A stretch of 10,980 nucleotides of DNA, taken from assembly GCA_003663415.1 (NCBI GenBank), contig QMZY01000020.1, forward strand, positions 1 to 10,980, given 5' to 3'. The DNA comes from Candidatus Aenigmatarchaeota archaeon (GTDB lineage Archaea; Aenigmatarchaeota; Aenigmatarchaeia; QMZP01). Shown piece after piece: positions 1-5,444 of this stretch. The notes under the pieces are model-generated. The model saw only the letters and a list, made by a program, of their open reading frames with translations. It was not told where the DNA came from and did no database searches. The translations under genes and the position numbers were made by a program. How positions within the stretch are numbered: position 1 is the stretch's first letter; every line of letters starts with the position of its first letter.

Positions 1-628
1 CTATTATTTCTCTAGGATATGTGTTTAATAAATTTCCAATATGAGAAATTTCTTGAGCTAAATAAAGAAATGGCCGTAAATATTTTAATTCGTTCTCATT
101 AAATTTCGACGAACACATCAAATCCATATCACTATGTAATAAAACCATTACACCATGAGGAAGATGCATTTTATTTTCCAATGAATTTCCAATTTTTATT
201 TTATTTAAAAGATAACTGTACCTCATCGAGTTTAAAGTTTGGGTTAGATCGAAAAAGAAAAGTGTCTTAAATTTTTTATATGCAGGATACTGTTTTATAG
301 ATCTAAAACAATCTACCCATATTTTTTGAATAATTTTAAGATAGTTATCTGTAATATTTTTTTGTGAAGAAAAAGGTATTTTAATAGATTCTTCAAGTAA
401 TTTTTCATTTCTTAATTTATAATTATCTGCAAGATCATCAATAAGAACATCAACTATTGTTAATTTTGTTTTATCATCAGCCAATATATCTTTATATTTT
501 TCATCGATGCATGGAAGATAACAAAAATCATATATATTTCTTAACCAATTAAAAAGATACTCAGCATTTCTTTTTCCACTCTTTTTGTATAATTCAATAC
601 ATTCTTTAAGAGTATATTTTTTAACCAT
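1..628 (-). CDS. Class I terpene synthase-like protein (C-terminal part beyond window)
   Basis: The frame opens with ATG at 628 and runs without a stop off the window start, giving 209 residues. It is helical and carries DDLAD at residues 64-68, an exact DDxxD metal-binding motif. Near the edge, HIGNLLNTYPRE contains N199, T203 and E207, matching the NSE/DTE triad N-x3-S/T-x3-E. The two motifs are about 135 residues apart, as in bacterial class I terpene cyclases. By family knowledge these motifs bind three Mg ions and ionise a prenyl diphosphate. Other family-like stretches are RYSYLLN (136-142) and HSDMDLM (165-171). The pyrophosphate-sensor Arg expected about 46 residues before the triad may be Lys153 here, and the RY pair near the C-terminus would lie outside the window. 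Substrate and product cannot be inferred. It begins 15 bp after the Roadblock-like gene, so cotranscription is likely. Sampled lines are 25-28% GC, lower than most of the window, which may mean transfer. A trans-prenyltransferase-like protein without cyclase activity is the alternative. Confidence 0.66.
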   Translation of the reverse strand, partial: MVKKYTLKECIELYKKSGKRNAEYLFNWLRNIYDFCYLPCIDEKYKDILADDKTKLTIVDVLIDDLADNYKLRNEKLLEESIKIPFSSQKNITDNYLKIIQKIWVDCFRSIKQYPAYKKFKTLFFFDLTQTLNSMRYSYLLNKIKIGNSLENKMHLPHGVMVLLHSDMDLMCSSKFNENELKYLRPFLYLAQEISHIGNLLNTYPREII

Positions 629-643
629 ATCATTTCACTTTTA

Positions 644-1030
644 TTATTTTAATATCTCCATTATCCTCCTTCTGCCTTTTTCCATTATTATTTCAATCAA
701 TCCGCGGTTTGCTAACGAAGGAACTATTGCCACAAGCGCAGTATCAGAATCAGGAAGTATATAAAACATTACTTCATAATCCAACACTCTAAAATAAATC
801 TCTCCCAGTTCATAACCATATTTAGAATATTTTTCGATTATTACAAAAACTTCTTCCATTACTTCGTGCAATATTTCCCATATCTCTTCAATTTCTTTTT
901 TGAATTTGTCTATTGGAGGTATTATTCCTTCTAAGTTCTTTCTCACAAGCATGCAAGCATAAATTTCCTCATAAGTAAGAAGATTATTTAATACTTCTAA
1001 AATTTTACTTTCTGTACTCTGTCCATGCAT
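644..1030 (-). CDS. Small Roadblock/LC7-like protein in KaiC operon
   Basis: A 128-residue protein with a long amphipathic central helix (about 40-70), then beta-strand-rich sequence (EIYFRVLDYEVMFYILP, 77-93) and an end with VAIVPSLANRGLIEI and RRRI. This helix/strand/helix order, with NRGLIEI before a basic terminal helix, resembles archaeal Roadblock/LC7 (MglB-type) proteins, which dimerise and act as adaptors for P-loop NTPases. No signal peptide or membrane segment is seen. It starts 3 bp after the KaiC-like stop codon. The ATG has only a weak, distant purine stretch upstream, so it is probably translationally coupled. Pairing with a KaiC-family ATPase fits a regulatory adaptor role, but this is inferred from fold-like pattern and position. 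It could instead be an unrelated small alpha/beta protein. Confidence 0.5.
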   Translation of the reverse strand: MHGQSTESKILEVLNNLLTYEEIYACMLVRKNLEGIIPPIDKFKKEIEEIWEILHEVMEEVFVIIEKYSKYGYELGEIYFRVLDYEVMFYILPDSDTALVAIVPSLANRGLIEIIMEKGRRRIMEILK

Positions 1031-1033
1031 AGA

Positions 1034-1753
1034 TTAAACCAACATTAATCCCTTTTTAGTAATCTGAATGGTCTGAGGTTTAAGTGTATGTTCTGTATTT
1101 CTCATTTTTATAATTTCCAATTTTCTGGTATCCAAAGCCTTGTGTGTTGTAAGCCTTATAATCCCATCCGAAAGAAACTCAGCAACACCATATCTGGAAT
1201 ATTTATTGTTCTGGGCTTCTGAGATTAAAAGGGTTGTAACGTTAAGGGATTTTAGATAGTCTATAATATGGTAAAGCAGTCTTCTGATTACTGCCGTGCT
1301 TGGTGGCAAGAACGTGAACTTTCTTTCCAAAGTCATTGGCGGAAGGTCCTTAACCATGGATTTAAATGTTGAAGCAAAGATTTCAATGGAAGAAAGCGAG
1401 TCTATAACCAATCTTTTGGCTTTTATTGCTTTTACCTGTTCACCAAGGATTTCAAAAACCTCTGTAACATCTCTGACGTTTTTTGCTCTTAAAATCCTTG
1501 CCTTGTTCTGTTTTTCAAGTTTGGGAAAATCCATTCCTAAAGGTTTAATTGCTTCTGTAAGCTCTTCTGATTCCTGCTCAAAGGATAAATAAACGCCCGG
1601 CTCTCCATTATTAGCGCCGGAATAAATATACTGAAGTCCAAAAAGGGTTTTCCCTGTTCCCGGCTCGCCAGAAACAAGAACCACGCTTCTTTCCGGAAAC
1701 CCGCCTTTCATCACTCTGTCCAGACCCGGGATTCCTGATTTAATCCTTTTCAT
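1034..1753 (-). CDS. Single-domain KaiC-like (RecA-superfamily) ATPase
   Basis: A 239-residue protein spanning one KaiC/RadA domain. The N-terminus has the family opening IPGLDRVMKGGFPERS. Walker A is GEPGTGKT at 29-36, the KaiC-type acidic pair lies in SFEQE (E59, E61), and Walker B is RLVIDS at 114-119. ISEAQ at 178-182 and IIKMRNTEH at 214-222 match the usual sensor and C-terminal KMRxTxH features. Bacterial circadian KaiC has two such domains; archaeal single-domain homologues are common and are usually thought to be signalling or assembly ATPases forming hexamers. The autophosphorylation state of this one cannot be told. It is the first gene of an operon with the Roadblock-like and terpene-synthase-like genes. 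No Shine-Dalgarno sequence precedes the ATG, but a TATA box sits at -25 to -32, so the mRNA is probably leaderless. The assignment to the family is firm; the cellular role is unknown. Confidence 0.9.
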   Translation of the reverse strand: MKRIKSGIPGLDRVMKGGFPERSVVLVSGEPGTGKTLFGLQYIYSGANNGEPGVYLSFEQESEELTEAIKPLGMDFPKLEKQNKARILRAKNVRDVTEVFEILGEQVKAIKAKRLVIDSLSSIEIFASTFKSMVKDLPPMTLERKFTFLPPSTAVIRRLLYHIIDYLKSLNVTTLLISEAQNNKYSRYGVAEFLSDGIIRLTTHKALDTRKLEIIKMRNTEHTLKPQTIQITKKGLMLV

Positions 1754-1777
1754 ACAATTTATTTTTTGATAGACAAA

Positions 1778-1785
1778 TATATAAA
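1778..1785 (-). promoter_or_regulatory. TATA box of KaiC-like operon (leaderless)
   Basis: Read on the minus strand this is TTTATATA, close to the archaeal TATA consensus. It lies 25-32 bases before the ATG at 1753. That distance places transcription initiation at or next to the start codon, and no Shine-Dalgarno motif is present in between. Confidence 0.6.
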
Positions 1786-1821
1786 GTTATAAAATTTGTT
1801 TAAACATACGAATTAAAGAAA

Positions 1822-1877
1822 AAGAAAAAGGGCGGGAGTGAAAGGAAATGAAAGGAAATTTCATAGCCCTTTTTCTT
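1822..1877 (-). terminator. Terminator-like hairpin after secreted-protein gene
   Basis: Perfect 12-bp arms AAGAAAAAGGGC (1822-1833) and its complement (1866-1877) flank a 32-base interior. In the minus direction the hairpin follows the stop at 1909 by about 30 bases and runs into a pyrimidine-rich tract (CTTTTTCTTTTTCTTT). This fits an intrinsic-like terminator separating the surface-protein operon from the KaiC operon. The interior holds a 10-bp tandem repeat, GAAAGGAAAT twice at 1840-1859. The gap 1754-1908 holds nothing else beyond this and the KaiC promoter. Confidence 0.55.
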
Positions 1878-1908
1878 AATAGGAACATGGTTTTTTGATT
1901 TTTAAAGT

Positions 1909-2865
1909 TTACGTTGAAGTTTCGCTTTGAGCTATAACAGTTAAAACACCCTCCTTTACGTATCCTTGATATACTCCGTATGGAACTCTAACAACAATAT
2001 CAGCAATGACAGACTCTCCGGGTTTGAGCTCACCGTTTGTTGCGTTATCCCAGAAATATGAAGCACTGAAACAATAAAGACCAGCTCCAGGAGCGTCCAT
2101 ATCCCAGTGATAAATATAGATTTTATTGCACGCTGGTCTTGGTATAATAGCGCAGTAATTTGCAAAAGGCCCTGAATTCATATCCACATATCCCCAGTTT
2201 GCATTCATTATACTAACAGTAAATTCCTGATATTCTGTTCCGCTTAACCCGTCCGCAAAGTTTGTGGAACCTGTGCTTGAGATGTTATGAGGGCGCAAGC
2301 CTATTCTTAAAGGCATATTTCCGCAGTTTTGTAAAGGGTTTGCGCTTATATTTACTGCCCAGAAATATTCATTGCTTGCGTTCCTTATTCTTCCATAGTT
2401 CCAGCTTGGTCCGGGAACGTAAAGATAGACTATTTCCTGCGATTCATTGAAATCAAGCCTGTTAACAAAATAATACTGACCTGTGTTGTGTTTTGCAATG
2501 GCTATGAAGTTTCCTGCGTCATAGCTTCCGTTATCTCCTGAGCCAAAGGGTCTTGCAGAAGGCTGGCTGACATTGAACCAGATTTTTGTTATGTTGGTAG
2601 AGCCTGTGTTTTCTATTTGTATGCTGCCTGGAGCATTTACATTTTGATTTGAAACATCATCTGGTCCACCCTCTTCACCAGGTTCCAAACCAATCCATTC
2701 TATTCTTTCAGGATTGACATCAATCATGGTCCTTGTTGCTACCTGAACTGATACATTAACTTGGCTTGAGCTGGTTACAGCATCGCTTGGATTGAATATG
2801 ATAAATATGAATAGAAATATCAGCGATAATCCTATGATCCGATTTAAATGCCTTTTTCCTTTCAT
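1909..2865 (-). CDS. Secreted surface protein B (tandem paralog of A)
   Basis: A 318-residue exported protein. The start is taken as the ATG at 2865 because GGAAGG (2872-2877) sits 6 bases upstream; an in-frame TTG at 2892 would add nine residues before a basic-hydrophobic signal and is less likely. A basic N-terminus and hydrophobic segment (about 10-24) form a signal peptide ending near SDAV. The mature part begins VTSSSQVNVSVQVATRTM, shared almost exactly with the upstream paralog, and continues as strand-rich sequence with IENTGSTNITKIWFN. About nine N-x-S/T sequons and four cysteines (181, 238, 246, 265) suggest N-glycosylation and disulfides outside the cell. The C-terminus (VPYGVYQGYVKEGVLTV) matches the paralog, with no transmembrane anchor or sorting signal. 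Function is not identified. The general look is of an abundant archaeal beta-sandwich surface or filament subunit, which is inference. Confidence 0.82.
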   Translation of the reverse strand: MKGKRHLNRIIGLSLIFLFIFIIFNPSDAVTSSSQVNVSVQVATRTMIDVNPERIEWIGLEPGEEGGPDDVSNQNVNAPGSIQIENTGSTNITKIWFNVSQPSARPFGSGDNGSYDAGNFIAIAKHNTGQYYFVNRLDFNESQEIVYLYVPGPSWNYGRIRNASNEYFWAVNISANPLQNCGNMPLRIGLRPHNISSTGSTNFADGLSGTEYQEFTVSIMNANWGYVDMNSGPFANYCAIIPRPACNKIYIYHWDMDAPGAGLYCFSASYFWDNATNGELKPGESVIADIVVRVPYGVYQGYVKEGVLTVIAQSETST

Positions 2866-2871
2866 TTTTAT

Positions 2872-2877
2872 CCTTCC
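2872..2877 (-). promoter_or_regulatory. Shine-Dalgarno deciding start of secreted protein B
   Basis: GGAAGG on the minus strand, 6 bases before the ATG at 2865. The TTG at 2892 has no comparable motif, so this site favours the shorter protein. Confidence 0.55.
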
Positions 2878-2890
2878 TGTCTTCCCGAAC

Positions 2891-2924
2891 AATAAAAAGG
2901 GGAAGGGAAAGGGTGTTACCCCTT
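2891..2924 (-). terminator. Weak hairpin plus T-rich tract between the two paralogs
   Basis: On the minus strand AAGGG and CCCTT (2920-2924 and 2909-2913) can pair over a 6-base loop, just after the stop of paralog A (2931-2933). A pyrimidine-rich stretch ending in CCCCTTTTTATT follows (to 2891). This may attenuate transcription so that paralog A is made in excess over B. The stem is short, so confidence is low. Confidence 0.3.
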
Positions 2925-2930
2925 AATATT

Positions 2931-3896
2931 TTAAGATGACTCCTCGCTCTGCACAGTCACGGTTAATATTCCCTGTTGCACATATCCCTGATATACTCCG
3001 TACGGAACTCTCACTCTCAAATCAGCAATAACAGAACTTCCTGGTGTCAATTCGCCGTCTGTTTCATTGTTTAGGAAGTATGTTGCATTGCCGCACTGGC
3101 TTGCCCCTGGTGCATCCATGTTCCATTTGTACAGCATAACTGAATTACAGTTCTTTACAGCTAAACAGTAGCTTCTTGTTTGACCCGCTTCTCCTATGTA
3201 AATATCTGCTACGCCCGTATAATTATCCACAGCTGTTAGTGTCCATTCTCTGTATTGGTTTGTTCCTGTTCCTTCGTTTCCTGATGTGAAGTCAGTTGTT
3301 CCGTCCTGGCTTGTTGTGTGCGGTGTGTTACCAATTCTTATAGTTGTTGTGTTGCAGTTACCGCTTGTGTCTATTGCAAAAAAGTATTCCTGACTTCCGT
3401 TTCTGATTCTTCCGTAATACCAATCTGTTGGCGTGTTAAGGTATACAAGCTCCTGTGATTCATTGTAATCAACCCTGTTTACCCAGTAGTAATCATTCTG
3501 ATTGTATTTGGATAGAACAACGAAGTTTCCTGCGTCGTAGCTTCCGTTATCTCCTGTTCCAAATGGTCTTGTTGTTGGATCGCCGAACGTTCCTGTATAT
3601 GTTGTGTTGAACCAGATTTTTGTTATGTTGGTGGAACCTACATTCTCTATCTGTATGCTTCCCGGCCTGTTAACATTCTGGTTTGAAACATCGCTTGATG
3701 TTCCTTCACTGCCTGGTTCTAATGCTAACCAAGTTATTGATTCCGGTGCTATATCTACCATAGTCCTCGTTGCTACCTGAACTGATATATTGACTTCGCT
3801 TGAGCTTGTGACTGCCTCAGTCGTTGTAAAAGTTACAAGCAATACTAGAGCTACTAAAACCCCAAAGGTTCCCAAAGCCAAAGTTTTTCCGTTCAT
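2931..3896 (-). CDS. Secreted surface protein A (tandem paralog of B)
   Basis: A 321-residue exported protein. A short polar start (MNGK) and a hydrophobic run (about 5-24) form a signal peptide, with cleavage likely near TTTEA at 24-28. The mature N-terminus AVTSSSEVNISVQVATRTM is nearly identical to paralog B. It is strand-rich and carries SIQIENVGSTNITKIWFN, GDNGSYDAGNF, about ten N-x-S/T sequons, and cysteines at 181, 244, 250 and 268 that correspond to those of B. No C-terminal anchor is present, so it is secreted or held by assembly. The ATG overlaps the stop of the winged-helix gene as ATGA and has a strong AAGGAGG (3901-3907) four bases upstream, so it is expected to be well translated. 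The layout resembles an autoregulated structural-protein operon. It is not recognised as a named family; a pilin-like or S-layer-associated role is inference. Confidence 0.85.
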   Translation of the reverse strand: MNGKTLALGTFGVLVALVLLVTFTTTEAVTSSSEVNISVQVATRTMVDIAPESITWLALEPGSEGTSSDVSNQNVNRPGSIQIENVGSTNITKIWFNTTYTGTFGDPTTRPFGTGDNGSYDAGNFVVLSKYNQNDYYWVNRVDYNESQELVYLNTPTDWYYGRIRNGSQEYFFAIDTSGNCNTTTIRIGNTPHTTSQDGTTDFTSGNEGTGTNQYREWTLTAVDNYTGVADIYIGEAGQTRSYCLAVKNCNSVMLYKWNMDAPGASQCGNATYFLNNETDGELTPGSSVIADLRVRVPYGVYQGYVQQGILTVTVQSEESS

Positions 3897-4114
3897 TTTC
3901 CCTCCTTATTTTGAGTTTTAAGGGACCAAAGCATCTTTTTCTCAGAGATGGTTTTTTTCAATTCTCCATAAAGCTGTCCCTCAAGTTTCAATTTATAACA
4001 GTGAACATTCACAGTGGCCCATGAAAGACCTGTTATTTTTGCTAACTGGTATGTAGTCATGGGACCCTGCTCCTTTAGGACCTTTAAAATAAGTTTGTCA
4101 ATTTCACCATTCAT
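3893..4114 (-). CDS. Small winged-helix DNA-binding regulator
   Basis: A 73-residue protein that is essentially one winged-helix domain. A first helix (IDKLILKVLKEQG, 5-17) is followed by MTTYQLAKITGLSWATVNVH (19-38), a clear helix-turn-helix whose recognition helix is about SWATVNVHCYKLKLEG. A short wing follows (LYGELKKT) and a basic tail. This is the MarR/ArsR-like archaeal wHTH style, with no sensor domain and no metal-binding cysteine cluster. It is the first gene of the operon with the two surface proteins (4-bp ATGA overlap with A). It faces the gluconeogenic operon across 230 bp that contain a palindrome and related sites, so control of its own operon, and perhaps of the divergent one, is plausible. 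Translation is probably leaderless: a TATA box lies at -24 to -31 and no Shine-Dalgarno is seen. Confidence 0.8.
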   Translation of the reverse strand: MNGEIDKLILKVLKEQGPMTTYQLAKITGLSWATVNVHCYKLKLEGQLYGELKKTISEKKMLWSLKTQNKEGK

Positions 4115-4137
4115 ATAATATTATATTTAGATGTTAT

Positions 4138-4145
4138 TATTTAAA
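4138..4145 (-). promoter_or_regulatory. TATA box of wHTH/surface-protein operon (leaderless)
   Basis: TTTAAATA on the minus strand, 24-31 bases before the ATG at 4114 with no Shine-Dalgarno between. The spacing matches the other leaderless promoters in the window. Confidence 0.55.
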
Positions 4146-4150
4146 TATGT

Positions 4151-4252
4151 TTAGGCTTTAATACTTTTAGATAATTACGCGTTTTTGCATTTACGCTTTA
4201 AAGCGTTACTTTATAAATATATTAATAATTAAGTATATTTAAGCTTTAGTAT
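4151..4252. promoter_or_regulatory. Three related GCTTTAA operator-like sites, one a 14-bp palindrome
   Basis: TTAGGCTTTAATAC (4151-4164) and TTAAGCTTTAGTAT (4239-4252) are imperfect direct repeats. Midway, ACGCTTTAAAGCGT (4193-4206) is a perfect 14-bp palindrome with the same GCTTTAA core. Centres are about 42 and 46 bp apart, close to four helical turns each, so bound proteins would lie on roughly one DNA face. The sites lie between two divergent operons: the first is next to the TATA box of the wHTH operon, and the palindrome is just upstream of a TTATAAATATA stretch (4211-4221). The wHTH protein is the natural candidate ligand. A small ACGCGT palindrome (4177-4182) is also present. No gene is seen in 4115-4344. 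Confidence 0.45.
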
Positions 4253-4302
4253 ATTGGTGCGGTTATATTAAAATATCTCAATGTCTCAATATATTAGAAA
4301 GA

Positions 4303-4309
4303 ATTTATT
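4303..4309 (+). promoter_or_regulatory. Possible TATA element of fbp-ppsA operon
   Basis: TTTATTA lies 36-42 bases before the ATG at 4345. Initiation about 25 bases downstream would give a short leader carrying the GGGGTGA ribosome site. Other TATA-like runs (4211-4221, 4233-4240, 4265-4275) could serve instead, so the choice is uncertain. Confidence 0.3.
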
Positions 4310-4333
4310 AAGGAAAAACCAATACATGTAAAA

Positions 4334-4340
4334 GGGGTGA
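4334..4340 (+). promoter_or_regulatory. Shine-Dalgarno of fbp
   Basis: GGGGTGA four bases before the ATG at 4345, a close match to the archaeal GGAGGTGA. It distinguishes this operon from the leaderless ones around it. Confidence 0.7.
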
Positions 4341-4344
4341 TTGT

Positions 4345-5442
4345 ATGAAAATAACACTTTCTGTTATAAAGGCTGATATAGGCAGCATTGGGGGGCATAT
4401 AAAACCAAGCGAAAAGCTTTTGAAAACTGTAAAAGATTATATAGCCGGTGAAGGTCACGGATTGGTTAAGGACTTTTACGTTGGATACACTGGAGATGAT
4501 ATTGCAATTCTTTTCACACATACAAGAGGGAAGGGAGATTCCAAAATCCATGGTTTGGCTTGGAAGGCTTTTCTCGCTGGAACGCAGGTAGCAAAGGACC
4601 AGGGTTTGTACGGAGCAGGGCAGGATTTGTTAAAATCTTCTTTCTCCGGTAATGTTAAAGGAATGGGTCCTGCTGTCTGTGAAATGGAATTCCAGGAACG
4701 CCCGAATGAACCGTTCCTTTTTTTTGCAGCTGATAAAACAGAGCCCGGAGCATACAACCTTCCTTTGTATCTGGCTTTTGCAGACCCCATGAATACACCG
4801 GGTTTGCTTCTTTCACCTGAAATGAACAAGGGTTTTAAATTCAGGATAATGGATGTGAGCTATACAAAAGGTGACAGGGTTATTGAGCTATCAACACCAG
4901 AAGGTCTTTATGACATAGCAGCCCTGTTAAGAGACAATGAAAGGTTTGTGGTTGAGAGCATTTATTCAAAAAAAGGCGAAATAGCTGCTGTTGTGAGTAC
5001 AACAAGGCTTCATAACATTGCAGGAAAATACACAGGAAAAGACGACCCTGTTATGCTTGTAAGGGTTCAGAAACATTTTCCTGCAACCGGTGAGGTTTTG
5101 GCTGCTTTTTCCAGAACCCATTATGTTGGCGGTGGAATGAGGGGTTCTCACAGCATGCCTTTAATGCCAATGAAGCTGAACTCGCCAACCTCTTATTTCG
5201 ATGGTCCACCAATGGTAAGCTGCGCTGCTTTTTGCGTTCATAACGGTCTGTTAACAGAGCCTGTTGATGTATTTGCGCATCCGTACTGGGATTATGTAAG
5301 GTCAAAAGCATCAAGAAAAGCAACCGAAATGAGGGAACAGGGATTCTCGGGTGCAGCAATGCTTCCTTACTCTGAGTTGGAGTATGGTGGCATTGTGGAG
5401 ATTCTGAAGAGATTGGATAAGAAATTCAAGGTTAAAAAGTAA
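4345..5442 (+). CDS. fbp: Fructose-1,6-bisphosphate aldolase/phosphatase (archaeal FBPA/ase)
   Basis: This 365-residue enzyme is full length for the archaeal type V bifunctional FBPA/ase. It condenses glyceraldehyde-3-phosphate and dihydroxyacetone phosphate to fructose-1,6-bisphosphate, then removes the 1-phosphate to give fructose-6-phosphate: the unidirectional gluconeogenic step in the cytosol. The family opening SVIKADIGSIGGH (6-18) supplies D11 and H18. GDD at 50-52, GQDLLKSSFSGN (92-103) and ADKTEPGAYNLPLY (129-142) are the metal and substrate segments. KYTGKDDP (228-235) places Tyr229 and the Schiff-base Lys232 at the positions known from characterised homologues. LEYGG (345-349) supplies the Tyr347 needed in phosphatase mode. 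The start is set by GGGGTGA four bases upstream. The stop is 2 bp before ppsA, giving a tight operon. All recognisable active-site residues are present. Confidence 0.96.
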   Translation: MKITLSVIKADIGSIGGHIKPSEKLLKTVKDYIAGEGHGLVKDFYVGYTGDDIAILFTHTRGKGDSKIHGLAWKAFLAGTQVAKDQGLYGAGQDLLKSSFSGNVKGMGPAVCEMEFQERPNEPFLFFAADKTEPGAYNLPLYLAFADPMNTPGLLLSPEMNKGFKFRIMDVSYTKGDRVIELSTPEGLYDIAALLRDNERFVVESIYSKKGEIAAVVSTTRLHNIAGKYTGKDDPVMLVRVQKHFPATGEVLAAFSRTHYVGGGMRGSHSMPLMPMKLNSPTSYFDGPPMVSCAAFCVHNGLLTEPVDVFAHPYWDYVRSKASRKATEMREQGFSGAAMLPYSELEYGGIVEILKRLDKKFKVKK

Positions 5443-5444
5443 AT

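Noticed and set aside
1296..1592. Open frame of 98 codons on the plus strand
   Set aside because: It lies wholly antisense to the KaiC-like gene, whose motifs are clear, and it has no ribosome site or recognisable domain.
1840..1859. Tandem GAAAGGAAAT repeat considered as a CRISPR or iteron array
   Set aside because: There are only two 10-base units, without spacers, inside a terminator-like hairpin; this is simple purine-rich sequence.
2866..2892. TTG start that lengthens secreted protein B by nine residues
   Set aside because: The ATG at 2865 has a Shine-Dalgarno at the right distance and gives a signal peptide matching paralog A.
4476..5359. Minus-strand frames of 61-117 codons over fbp
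   Set aside because: fbp is a fully conserved enzyme in this stretch, and the antisense frames have no domain, start signal or operon context.
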